Positions 47,576-55,600 of a stretch of DNA of 64,000 bases are shown in pieces. Position numbers and translations under genes: made by a program. Under the pieces are notes generated by a model. It searched no databases. It saw only the letters and a list, made by a program, of their open reading frames with translations, and was not told where the DNA came from. Source of the DNA: Nakamurella flava (GTDB taxonomy: Bacteria; Actinomycetota; Actinomycetes; Mycobacteriales; Nakamurellaceae); contig NZ_SZZH01000001.1 in the NCBI RefSeq assembly GCF_005298075.1, positions 2,356,001-2,420,000 on the forward strand, in the 5' to 3' direction. Each line of letters opens with the position of its first letter. The first letter of the stretch is position 1.

Positions 47576-48969
47576 GACGTCTCCTCGACGGTCTTGGGGT
47601 CCAGGGGCGGATAGGCCGGTTCCATCCGGACCGGCAGCGGGATGCGGACCTCGATCCGCACGCCGCCGATCCGGGCCCGACGGAAAGCGATCGTGCCGCC
47701 GACCTTCTCGGCCCGGGCCGCCATGTTGGCCAGCCCGCGGTGCCGGCCGTCGGTGACCGCGTTGCGCTCGATGCGCAGCAGTCGGCTGAGGGTCACCGGG
47801 TCACCGTTGCCGTCGTCGGCCACGGCCAGCAGCAGCTGGTCCGGCCGGTAGCGCAACCGGATCACCGCCCGAGTGGCGCCCGAGTGGTTGGCCACGTTGA
47901 ACAGCGCCTCCCCCGCGATCCGCACCAGTTCGTGATCCGGCCGGGGCCCGAGTGACGCCTGCGGCCCGCCCTCCACCCGGACCTGCACGGGCAACCGGGG
48001 GCGGTACTGGCCGGCCAGCTCGGACAGCAGCTCCGGCAGCGACGCCGGGTCCTCCCCGCTGGCGGCGTGGTGCAGGGCGTAGATGGCCTCCCGCAACTGT
48101 TGGATCGCCTGCTGGGTCAGATCCTTGGCCCGGTCGAGCTGCGCCCCGAGGGCACGTGCGGACGGACCGAGACCGGCGGCGTCGCCGCGGGCCATCTCCA
48201 CCGCCATGCCGGCGCTGAGCACGTACTGGCTGACGCTGTCGTGCAGTTCCCGGGCGATGCGGTGCCGTTCGGCGTCCAGCAGCTCGCGTTGCCGGGCGGC
48301 CAGGAGCCGCTGTTCGGTGGCCCGCAGCTCCCGGGTCCGTTCGGTGAGATTGCGGTTCTGCTCGGTGGCCTCGTCGTAGAGCCGCTGGGCCCGCTGGTGC
48401 AGCGCGAGGCCGGCCTGGTACTGCTCGGAGGTGTGCAGGGCGACGGCCGCCTGGTTGGCCAGCACCCGCAGGACGGAGATGTCGCCGGGTTCCGGCGCGG
48501 CCGGCAGGTCGTGGACGGCGACCAGCCCACCGACCAACTGGCCCTCGAGCGTCATCGGAATCCGCACCAGGGCATCATCCGGCCCGGCGGGCGGGACCGA
48601 ACCGGACCGGATGCGGGCCACTTCGTCGGCGACCACCGGCAGACCGTCCGGGCGTTCCAGGGCCTGCCCCCTCCGGTCGACACCGACGACCCGCGGGCGG
48701 GCCCGCAGCAGGGCGCCGTCGCACAACGCCAGCACCACCCAGGGAGCGGAGAGGTGATTGCCGGCGGCCCGGGCGACCTCCTCCAACAGGGCGCGGGGCC
48801 CCTCCCCGGTGCGGACCAGGGCTCGCGAGATGGAATCCAGTGCGCGCACGGTCCGCTGCATCCGCTCGTCGGAGCGGACGAACTCCCGGTAGTAGGAACG
48901 TTTTCCGGAGCGGATCCCGGTCAATAGGGCCAGATCCGGTCGTTCGGGGCTCGGCTGTCCTGCCGTCAT
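47572..48969 (-). CDS. GAF-domain histidine kinase (MnoS-like)
   Basis: This is a 465-residue soluble sensor kinase with no membrane helix. Residues about 45-180 form a GAF domain; a coiled coil (about 190-235) leads to the HisKA_3 box RIARELHDSVSQYV with phospho-accepting H243. The HATPase domain has NVANHSGATRAVIRLRYR (N box), LLAVADDGNGDP (G1) and GLANMAARAEKVGG (G2). It precedes its response regulator and sits 12 bases after the dehydrogenase gene in the same orientation. A GAF ligand such as an alcohol, aldehyde or redox signal is plausible but unproven. Confidence 0.87.
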   Translation of the reverse strand: MTAGQPSPERPDLALLTGIRSGKRSYYREFVRSDERMQRTVRALDSISRALVRTGEGPRALLEEVARAAGNHLSAPWVVLALCDGALLRARPRVVGVDRRGQALERPDGLPVVADEVARIRSGSVPPAGPDDALVRIPMTLEGQLVGGLVAVHDLPAAPEPGDISVLRVLANQAAVALHTSEQYQAGLALHQRAQRLYDEATEQNRNLTERTRELRATEQRLLAARQRELLDAERHRIARELHDSVSQYVLSAGMAVEMARGDAAGLGPSARALGAQLDRAKDLTQQAIQQLREAIYALHHAASGEDPASLPELLSELAGQYRPRLPVQVRVEGGPQASLGPRPDHELVRIAGEALFNVANHSGATRAVIRLRYRPDQLLLAVADDGNGDPVTLSRLLRIERNAVTDGRHRGLANMAARAEKVGGTIAFRRARIGGVRIEVRIPLPVRMEPAYPPLDPKTVEETS

Positions 48970-48981
48970 CGACGCCGACCG

Positions 48982-50202
48982 TCAGAGCGCGGCACGGAAC
49001 AGGCCCTCGATGTCGACGGCGTCCGCGCTCCGCGGGTTGGTGGTCAGGCAGGCGTCCTGCATGGTCGACCGGGCGAGTCGGGCGATGTCGTCGTCCCGGA
49101 CGCCGATCGCCCGCAGACCGCTGGGCACGCCGACCTCGTCGCCCAGTCGCCGGACGTAGGCCGAGAGCTGTTCGGCCACCTCGTCGGCCGGCGCACCGGC
49201 CACCGGCAGCCCCACCGCGGCGGCGAGAGCCCGGAAGCGCTCGGGGATGGCCCGGGCGTTGTACCGGATGACGTGCGGCAGCAGGATGCCGTTGATGACG
49301 CCGTGCGGCAGGTCGAGCAGACCACCGACCTGGTGGCTCATCGCATGAGTGGCACCCAGGATCGCGTTGGTGAACGCCAGGCCGGCCTCCAGGCTGGCCT
49401 GCGCCATCTGGGTCCGGGCGTCCAGATCCTGCGGGCGCTGGATGGTGGCCGGCAGGTAGTGGCTCACCAGCCGGACCGCGGACAGCGCGTGCCCGTCGGC
49501 GAGCGGATTGTGGGCCAGCGACACGAACGACTCGATGCCGTGGGTGAGGGCGTCGAGACCGGTAGCCGCGGCGAGCCACTCCGGCATGGTCGTCAGCAGG
49601 CGCGGGTCGGTGATGGAGATGTCCGGCACCAGCGCGCGGCCCATGATGGTCACCTTCACCGCGTCGGTGGTGTCCGAGACGATGCAGAACTGCGAGACGT
49701 CAGCTCCGGTACCGGATGTCGTGGGGATCATCAACAACGGCGGGATGGCGCGGGTGACCCGGTCCACCCCCGCGTAGTCCAGGATCGACCCCCCGTTGCC
49801 GGACAGGATGGCGATGCCCTTGGCCGCGTCCATGCTCGACCCGCCACCGATGCCGATAAGCACGTCGCAGCCGGACTCCAGGTAGCGCTGGTAGCCGGCC
49901 GCGATCTCCGAGTCCTTGGGGTTCGGGGTGATCCCGCTCCAGACCACCGGGTCGAGTCCGACGTCGCGGAGGTGACGGAGCAGTTCCTGCACCCACCCGG
50001 CCTCCTGGACGCCGTCGTCGGTCACCACGAACGGTCGGCGCGCGCCCAGGCGCCCGGCGGCGAACCCGGCTTCGGCCAGCGCACCGAGCCCGAAGACGAC
50101 CTCGGGGGCGTGGAACTTGACCACCGGCGCGGGCCCGTGGGCGTGGTCTCGCCCACCGGTATCGGACCCGTGGGATCGGACCAGCTCGTCGTGTCCGATC
50201 AC
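48982..50202 (-). CDS. Iron-type (group III) alcohol dehydrogenase
   Basis: This is a 406-residue NAD-dependent alcohol dehydrogenase of the iron-activated family. The cofactor motif is IGIGGGSSMDAAKGIA; the four metal ligands are D217 and H221 (GLDALTHGIESF), H286 (LGATHAMSH) and H300 (LDLPHG). The GTG at 50202 follows AAGGG and gives an N-terminus of about 25 polar residues rich in His. In mycobacteria an equivalent gene beside the MnoS/MnoR pair is thought to act on 1,3-propanediol or similar alcohols. It lies directly before the kinase and is likely in one operon with it. Confidence 0.88.
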   Translation of the reverse strand: MIGHDELVRSHGSDTGGRDHAHGPAPVVKFHAPEVVFGLGALAEAGFAAGRLGARRPFVVTDDGVQEAGWVQELLRHLRDVGLDPVVWSGITPNPKDSEIAAGYQRYLESGCDVLIGIGGGSSMDAAKGIAILSGNGGSILDYAGVDRVTRAIPPLLMIPTTSGTGADVSQFCIVSDTTDAVKVTIMGRALVPDISITDPRLLTTMPEWLAAATGLDALTHGIESFVSLAHNPLADGHALSAVRLVSHYLPATIQRPQDLDARTQMAQASLEAGLAFTNAILGATHAMSHQVGGLLDLPHGVINGILLPHVIRYNARAIPERFRALAAAVGLPVAGAPADEVAEQLSAYVRRLGDEVGVPSGLRAIGVRDDDIARLARSTMQDACLTTNPRSADAVDIEGLFRAAL

Positions 50203-50269
50203 GGTGCCCTTCTCTCCGTCGCTCGCGGGTGCTGGCACGCTCCCCGCCGGTCGTCGTCGACCCGGACGG

Positions 50270-50542
50270 TCACGACCCGTCGGCGGGGGAAATGGTACGC
50301 CGGACCGGTGCGATGGCGTCGCACGGAAATCCGCCCCGGGCGGCATGCTCCCGGATGAGTTCTGGATCCTGCGCGTCGTAGACGCAGTACAGCTTGTCGT
50401 CCGTGACGTAGGACTCGACCCAGCTGACGCCGTCGCCCAACTCGGCCAGCACCTCGTTGGACCGGGTGGCGACGGCCCCGATCTGCTCGTCGGTCAACGC
50501 GCCCGCCCCGGGCAGCGTGCGCTCGATGACGTAGCGGTCCAT
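50270..50542 (-). CDS. DUF4242 small protein (nickel-binding-family relative)
   Basis: This is a 90-residue protein of the ferredoxin-like DUF4242 fold: RYVIERTLPGAGALTDEQIG, then VSWVESYVTDDKLYCVYDAQ and DPELIREHAARGGFPCDAIA. A Streptomyces member of this family (SCO4226) binds nickel. It contains a single His and two Cys. It lies 67 bases before the alcohol dehydrogenase on the same strand. Given a metal importer and metal-loading ATPase in this island, a role in handling the dehydrogenase metal is an attractive but untested idea. Confidence 0.78.
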   Translation of the reverse strand: MDRYVIERTLPGAGALTDEQIGAVATRSNEVLAELGDGVSWVESYVTDDKLYCVYDAQDPELIREHAARGGFPCDAIAPVRRTISPADGS

Positions 50543-50692
50543 CGGTGACTCCCATCGTCGACGTCCAGAGAACGCGCCCCGACGCCGCCGACTCCCGACC
50601 GGCGGCGCTCGGGTACGGCACCCACGCTACGGACACCGGCCTTTCGGGCGAACCGCCCAAGGGACAGGTTCGGACCTACCCGATCGGGGAGG

Positions 50693-51388
50693 TCACTCCG
50701 TCGCCAGCAGGGTGCGGACGCGGTCGACCAGCCGGGCGGCCATGCCGTCGAAGATGCTCGCCCCCTCCCGCGCCGACGCACCGGTGGGATCGCCGAGCAC
50801 CCCGTTCGCGCTGACGGCCCGGACCCCGCCGGTCGCGAGCCGCGGGAGCAGTTCGGCCAGGTCGGCCGTCGCGCCGGGGGCGGCACGGTGAAGGCGCACG
50901 GTGTCCGGGGCGAGGTGGAGCATCAGGCTGGTCTCCCGGTGGCCGGCGTGCGGGTCCGCCCGGGGCCCGCCGCTGGCCGCGTGGAACACGTGCAACGACC
51001 GCCCCTCGTACCGGGTGAGCGTGACGGCCTGGGCCAGGGCGTCGGCGTTGCCCCCGTGCCCGTTGACCACCAGCACGTGCCGCCAGTCGCCGGCGGCGTG
51101 CCGGACGAATTCGATCAGCAGCTGGGCGAGCGCCGGGGTACCGATCGACAGGGTGCCGGGGAAGTGCGCGTGTTCCCCGCTGGCGCCGTACGGGATGGCC
51201 GGGGCCAGACCGACCTCGGGGAGACGGCGGTGCACCCAGGCGGCCAACTCGGCGGCCACCACGGTGTCGGTGGACAACGGCAGATGCGGTCCGTGCTGCT
51301 CGGTGGAACCCAACGGGAGCAGCAGCACCCGGCGTGGCGCGGCGGCCACCTCGGGCCAGGTCGCCGCGGCGAGGCCGGGCTCAGACAT
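50693..51388 (-). CDS. mftE: Mycofactocin biosynthesis peptidase MftE
   Basis: This creatininase-like metallopeptidase trims the modified MftA peptide and releases AHDP, the cofactor core. The 231-residue protein has the metal-site motifs PLGSTEQHGPHLPLSTDT, HAHFPGTLSIG, and VNGHGGNADAL, with the conserved Glu, His and Asp residues; DPHAGHRETSLMLHL holds the later Glu/His ligands. ATG at 51388 is chosen; GTG at 51406 is in frame. It overlaps the end of mftF by eight bases, and lies on the strand opposite to mftA-D, separated from them by mftF and mftR. Confidence 0.92.
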   Translation of the reverse strand: MSEPGLAAATWPEVAAAPRRVLLLPLGSTEQHGPHLPLSTDTVVAAELAAWVHRRLPEVGLAPAIPYGASGEHAHFPGTLSIGTPALAQLLIEFVRHAAGDWRHVLVVNGHGGNADALAQAVTLTRYEGRSLHVFHAASGGPRADPHAGHRETSLMLHLAPDTVRLHRAAPGATADLAELLPRLATGGVRAVSANGVLGDPTGASAREGASIFDGMAARLVDRVRTLLATE

Positions 51389-52895
51389 GGTCGGCACCGG
51401 TGTCACGCGTCCGACGCCGGCCCACCCGGAGCCGGGGCAGGTCCCGGACCCGGGGCAGCACCGGCTCCAGGTGCCGCCGACGCAGCACCCCCTGCCAGAC
51501 CCCCACCCCGTAGGCGGCGTCGTCCAGGGCGTGGGCGGCCATCGACTCGGCCCCGTCCCGGAGCCGGGTCGTCCAGGGCGTCGGCCCGGCGGTCGCTGCG
51601 CGGGTCCGGACGTCCTGCACGGCCTGGTGCAGCAGGCCGGCCACGGCGGCGGCGGCCAACCGCCGCCCGATCCGCGGCCGCAGCACCGCGACGACCAGCG
51701 TCAGCGGCAGCATCGGTCGCAGCAACCAGCGGCCCAGGGCGGCCCCGGCCCGCACGTGCCCCAGCCCGGCCAGCTTGCGGGCATGGGCCGGCGTGAGCTC
51801 GCGCATCCCCCAGGGGGCGATCGCCGCGGTGATGCCGCCCGCGGCCGCGCCGGCCACCGGGTGCACCAGCACGGCGAGCAGCCACGGTCCGAGCGACCAC
51901 GCCGACACGTCCACGTGCCGCAAGGCGCCGGCATGCCGGCCGGCCAGGTCGGCCGCGCTGGTGCCGTACAACCGGCGCCGATCGAGCGCGGCGCCGAGGG
52001 TGCCCCGCGGACGATGACCGACGCGGACGTCCGGGTGGTAGCGCACAGCACCGAGCCGCGCGATCCGCCAGACCAGGTCGACATCTTCGCCGACATGCAT
52101 GTCCTCGTCGAAACCGCCGACGGCGGCGAAGGATTCGGCCCGCACGAGCAGCGCGGCGCTCGGGACGTAGGAGACCGGCCGGCCCGGCCCCACCTCGCTC
52201 GGGGTGTCGCCCAGGTCGAGGGCGCAGACGCGCTGCTCGAACCACCCTCCGGACCCGGACCCGTCCAGCGGCACGATCTGCGGGGCGGCCAGCACGACCG
52301 CCGTCGCCCCGTCGTCGACCGTCACCCGGGCCTTGAGCCGGTCGATCCACTGGCGGTCGGGGATGGTGTCGGCGTCCAGGAACGCGATCCAGGGGGTCCG
52401 GGCGGCGGCGGCCCCGGCGTTGCGGGCCGCGGCCGGCCCCCGTGACCGCTCGTGGCGCAGGACGGTGAGACCGGGGCGTTCACCGGCCAGCGGGGTCAGC
52501 GGCACGGGTGACCCGTCGTCGACCAGGATCACCGGAAGGTCATTCGGCAGGCAGGCCAACAGCTCCCGGACCGGTTCGGCGGCGGACCGAGCGGGGATGA
52601 CCAGCGTGACGTCGTCGTGGTCGGTCCCCGCCGGGGCCGGGGCGAGCAGCAACCCGCCCCCCTGCAGTCGGTGCAGGAGACGGTCGACCGCGGGTTGATC
52701 GGCCGGTAGTGACCGACCGCCGACCACGTCGCGCACCAGGTCGGCCCCGCGGCCGGTGAGGGTGACCACCCGGTACGGGGCGCCGCCGGCCAGAGTGGTG
52801 GCGTCCAGCCACCGCACCCCGGGGCCGAGACGCCACCGATCCCAGCGATGGTCCCTGGTCAGCACACCGGCGCCGCCACTCCTGCCCTCGCTCAT
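51381..52895 (-). CDS. mftF: Mycofactocin glycosyltransferase MftF
   Basis: This is a 504-residue GT2-family enzyme that adds the beta-1,4-glucan tail to premycofactocin. After an N-terminal 110-residue domain comes the GT-A fold with VTLVIPARSAAEPVRELLAC, VILVDDGSPVPL and WIAFLDADTIPDRQWIDRLK (DxD-type metal site), then VGGFDEDMHVGEDVDLVWRI. Past residue about 340 there are several hydrophobic stretches (SLGPWLLAVLVHPVAGAAAGG and others) that fit a membrane-attached C-terminus. ATG at 52895 gives MSEGRSGG. It is followed by mftE and preceded by mftR, all minus strand. Confidence 0.9.
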   Translation of the reverse strand: MSEGRSGGAGVLTRDHRWDRWRLGPGVRWLDATTLAGGAPYRVVTLTGRGADLVRDVVGGRSLPADQPAVDRLLHRLQGGGLLLAPAPAGTDHDDVTLVIPARSAAEPVRELLACLPNDLPVILVDDGSPVPLTPLAGERPGLTVLRHERSRGPAAARNAGAAAARTPWIAFLDADTIPDRQWIDRLKARVTVDDGATAVVLAAPQIVPLDGSGSGGWFEQRVCALDLGDTPSEVGPGRPVSYVPSAALLVRAESFAAVGGFDEDMHVGEDVDLVWRIARLGAVRYHPDVRVGHRPRGTLGAALDRRRLYGTSAADLAGRHAGALRHVDVSAWSLGPWLLAVLVHPVAGAAAGGITAAIAPWGMRELTPAHARKLAGLGHVRAGAALGRWLLRPMLPLTLVVAVLRPRIGRRLAAAAVAGLLHQAVQDVRTRAATAGPTPWTTRLRDGAESMAAHALDDAAYGVGVWQGVLRRRHLEPVLPRVRDLPRLRVGRRRTRDTGADHV

Positions 52896-52927
52896 CGCCC
52901 ATCCGCTCCCGTCTCGTGACGCGTCGG

Positions 52928-53572
52928 TCAGATCGCCCTGGCCGGAACAGCTCTCGTACGGGATCCGCCCACCGGCACCGCGGGGAGGTCCACCAGCCGC
53001 AGGGCCGCGTCCAGCAGGTCGATGAGATCGGTGTGCTCGTCGACGAGCCACTGTTCGTAGGCCGCCAAAGCGGCCCCCAGTGCGAGGTGGCCGAGCGTAC
53101 GGGGGATCAGATCCTGCGGGGTAGCACCCAGCCGGGTGGCGGCGAACCGCGCGACCACCTCCCGCCACGCCTCGTACCTCAGGGTCGAGTAGGCCTGCAG
53201 GGACGGGGATCCCAGGATCAACCGCATCCGGTCGCGGACCGAGACGGTGGCCGGCCCGTCGAAGGAGTTAAACGCGATCACCCCGCGCCGGATCGCCTCG
53301 ACGACCGGCAGGGCGTCCGGGCAGTCGTCGAACCACCGCGCGAACGCCTCCAGACGACCGTCGAAGTCGCCCCAGACCGCGTCGTTCTTGGACGCGAAGT
53401 AGCGGAAGAACGTCCGGCGACCGATGCCGGCCGCGGCGGCGATCTCGTCGACCGAGGTGGCGTCGAAACCCTGCGCGGCAAACATCTCCAGGCAGATCCG
53501 CTCCAGCTCGGCCCGACTGGTCACCGCCGGCCGACCGGGGACCGCCCCGTCCGGACCTGTTCTTCTGGCCAC
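52928..53572 (-). CDS. mftR: Mycofactocin regulator MftR (TetR family)
   Basis: This is a 214-residue TetR-type repressor. The helix-turn-helix is SVDEIAAAAGIGRRTFFRYF in the N-terminal third; the C-terminal domain (VSVRDRMRLILGSPSLQAYS and later) binds the effector. In mycobacteria MftR responds to long-chain acyl-CoA and controls the mft genes. GTG at 53572 is used because it gives the normal start MARRTGPDG. It is divergent from mftA and lies next to an operator-like palindrome at 53604-53618, so it probably represses both its own strand and mftA-D. Confidence 0.88.
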   Translation of the reverse strand: MARRTGPDGAVPGRPAVTSRAELERICLEMFAAQGFDATSVDEIAAAAGIGRRTFFRYFASKNDAVWGDFDGRLEAFARWFDDCPDALPVVEAIRRGVIAFNSFDGPATVSVRDRMRLILGSPSLQAYSTLRYEAWREVVARFAATRLGATPQDLIPRTLGHLALGAALAAYEQWLVDEHTDLIDLLDAALRLVDLPAVPVGGSRTRAVPARAI

Positions 53573-53603
53573 GAAGCACCTATACCTTCGGACAGTTGAC
53601 CCG

Positions 53604-53618
53604 TGACACCGGGTGTCA
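53604..53618. promoter_or_regulatory. Operator-like palindrome in the mftR-mftA gap
   Basis: TGACACC, one base, GGTGTCA: seven-base arms, perfect. It lies between the mftR start (53572) and the mftA start (53688). A possible -35 TTGACC (53596-53601) and -10 TACCGT (53620-53625) flank it with 18 bases between, so a bound TetR protein would block the mftA promoter. Recognition is by pattern only. Confidence 0.65.
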
Positions 53619-53687
53619 ATACCGTCGATTGTGGCATCGGGCACAGCCGTTGTCATCCCCCGCAGTATCGGACCATGGAGGTTGGTC

Positions 53688-53810
53688 ATGCCGGAAGTCA
53701 TTGTCGACGAGAAGGTTTCGGGCTCCGCGGACACCCAGGACGTCACGCTGGTGACCAGCGACCTGTTGGTCGAGGACGTCTCCATCGACGGTATGTGCGG
53801 CGTCTACTAG
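53688..53810 (+). CDS. mftA: Mycofactocin precursor peptide MftA
   Basis: This 40-residue peptide is the ribosomal precursor of the redox cofactor mycofactocin. The leader, from MPEVIVDEKVSGSADTQDV onward, is bound by MftB, and the C-terminus IDGMCGVY is the conserved core: the last Val-Tyr pair is crosslinked by the radical SAM enzyme MftC, cut by MftE and oxidised by MftD to premycofactocin. ATG at 53688 follows GGAGG at 53677-53681. It is far shorter than normal gene-calling limits. The final residue is Tyr, as required. Confidence 0.96.
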   Translation: MPEVIVDEKVSGSADTQDVTLVTSDLLVEDVSIDGMCGVY

Positions 53811-53951
53811 AGCGCCGCGCACCGTCCGTCGGGCGGTCGGGAACGGGGCCCGTCAAGGCGCCGCTGACCGACCGCCCGTCCGGTCCCCGGCCCGCTCCGG
53901 GAACCCCACTTCCGCATCCGATCCGCCTGTCCCCGCCCCGGAGGTTCGCCG

Positions 53952-54275
53952 ATGACCGCCGCAACGAACGGTGCGCCCACCACGAAGGACGCGACCATCC
54001 CGCCCTTCGTGCCTGATCTGCCCTACGAACTGCACCCGGCCGTCGAGGTCAGACCGGAGCCGTTCGGGGCGTTGCTGTACTCCTTCACCACCCGGCGCCT
54101 GTCCTTCCTCAAGGACCGCGACCTGGTGACGGTGGTCCGCTCCCTGGCCGATCACCCCACGGCGAGCGCCGCCTGCCGGGCGGCCGGGATCACCGATCCG
54201 CAGCGGTTGACCATGTTCGAGCGGGCGCTGGCCACGCTGGCCGCGACCGAGACCATCAGGGAGCGTCACTCATGA
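53952..54275 (+). CDS. mftB: Mycofactocin chaperone MftB
   Basis: This is a 107-residue RiPP recognition element (PqqD-like winged helix) that delivers the MftA leader to MftC. After a disordered Ala/Thr-rich start, YELHPAVEVRPEPFGALLYS and TTRRLSFLKDRDLVTVVRSL form the RRE strands and helices. It overlaps mftC by four bases (ATGA at 54272). The 141-base gap after mftA may hold a leaky terminator that keeps the peptide in excess, but I see no strong stem. Confidence 0.93.
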   Translation: MTAATNGAPTTKDATIPPFVPDLPYELHPAVEVRPEPFGALLYSFTTRRLSFLKDRDLVTVVRSLADHPTASAACRAAGITDPQRLTMFERALATLAATETIRERHS

Positions 54276-55489
54276 CCACAGCAGTGTTGCCGCTGGTCGA
54301 CCACTTCGCCCTCGGCCTGGACTCCCCCATCTGTCTGACCTGGGAGCTCACCTACGCCTGCAACCTCGCCTGCGCCCACTGTCTGTCCAGTTCCGGACGG
54401 CGTGACCCCCGCGAGCTGTCCACCGCCGAGTGCAAGGCCGTCATCGACGAGCTGGAGCGGATGCAGGTCTTCTACGTCAACATCGGCGGCGGCGAGCCGA
54501 CGGTGCGACCGGACTTCTGGGAGCTGGTCGACTATGCCACCGCGCACAAGGTCGGCGTGAAGTTCTCCACCAACGGCATCAAGATCACTCCGGACGTGGC
54601 GCGGCGCCTCGCCGCCAGCGATTACGTCGACGTGCAGATCTCCCTCGACGGCGCGACCGCCGAGGTCAACGACTACGTCCGCGGGCGCGGCTCCTTCGAC
54701 ACCGCCATCCGGGCCATGGAGAACCTGGCCGCGGCCGGCATGGTCGGTTTCAAGATCTCGGTCGTCTGCACCCGCCAGAACCTCGACCAGCTGGATGCGT
54801 TCAAGGCCATCGCCGATCGTTATTCCGCTCAGTTGCGGCTGACCCGCCTGCGCCCGTCCGGCCGCGGCGCCGACGTCTGGGACGAACTGCACCCGACCGC
54901 CGCCCAGCAGCGGGAGCTCTACGACTGGCTGGTGCGCAACGGCGAGAACGTGCTGACCGGTGACTCCTTCTTCCACCTCGCCGCCTACGGAGAGGCCCTG
55001 CCCGGCCTCAATCTGTGCGGCGCGGGCCGGGTGGTCTGCCTCATCGACCCGGTCGGTGACGTGTACGCCTGCCCTTTCGCCATCCACGACAAGTTCAAGG
55101 CCGGCAACGTCCGCGACGAGGGCGGCTTCCGCACGGTGTGGCGGGAATCGGAACTGTTCCGCGAGTTGCGGGAACCGCAGAGCGGGGGCGCCTGCCGCTC
55201 GTGCTCGGCCTACGACGCCTGCCGGGGTGGCTGCATGGCCGCCAAGTTCTTCACCGGCCTTCCCCTGGACGGACCGGACCCCGAATGCGTCAAGGGTTTC
55301 GGGGAGATGGCGCTGTCCAAGGTCACCCCGGGCGCCTCACCCAAGCCGTCCGAGGATCATTCGCACTCCCGGCAGCTCAAGAACGGGCCGGTGATGCTCA
55401 CGCTGCGGACCCGACCCGAACGCAGTTGCGACGAGAACCCCCTGTCCGGGCTGACTCCCGTGCGGGAGCCGGCCGGAGCGGCGAACTGA
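54272..55489 (+). CDS. mftC: Mycofactocin radical SAM maturase MftC
   Basis: This is a 405-residue radical SAM/SPASM enzyme that decarboxylates the C-terminal Tyr of MftA and forms the Val-Tyr carbon-carbon bond. The cluster motif is CNLACAHC with C30, C34 and C37; GGGEPTVRPDFWELVD binds SAM. The SPASM domain Cys residues lie in NLCGAGRVVC, YACPFAIHD and GACRSCSAYDACRGGC, with a last Cys in DPECVKGF. It overlaps mftB and is followed by a 111-base gap before mftD. About 30 extra C-terminal residues are polar. Confidence 0.96.
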   Translation: MTTAVLPLVDHFALGLDSPICLTWELTYACNLACAHCLSSSGRRDPRELSTAECKAVIDELERMQVFYVNIGGGEPTVRPDFWELVDYATAHKVGVKFSTNGIKITPDVARRLAASDYVDVQISLDGATAEVNDYVRGRGSFDTAIRAMENLAAAGMVGFKISVVCTRQNLDQLDAFKAIADRYSAQLRLTRLRPSGRGADVWDELHPTAAQQRELYDWLVRNGENVLTGDSFFHLAAYGEALPGLNLCGAGRVVCLIDPVGDVYACPFAIHDKFKAGNVRDEGGFRTVWRESELFRELREPQSGGACRSCSAYDACRGGCMAAKFFTGLPLDGPDPECVKGFGEMALSKVTPGASPKPSEDHSHSRQLKNGPVMLTLRTRPERSCDENPLSGLTPVREPAGAAN

Positions 55490-55600
55490 CGCAGCCGTGC
55501 GTGTGGCGCCGCACCCACCCACCGGTCCGGCGCCGACCCCATCCTCGCGACCCGTTCGTCCCCGTGCGGGCGCCCCCATCCCCTCGAGAAAGGCCTCGCT

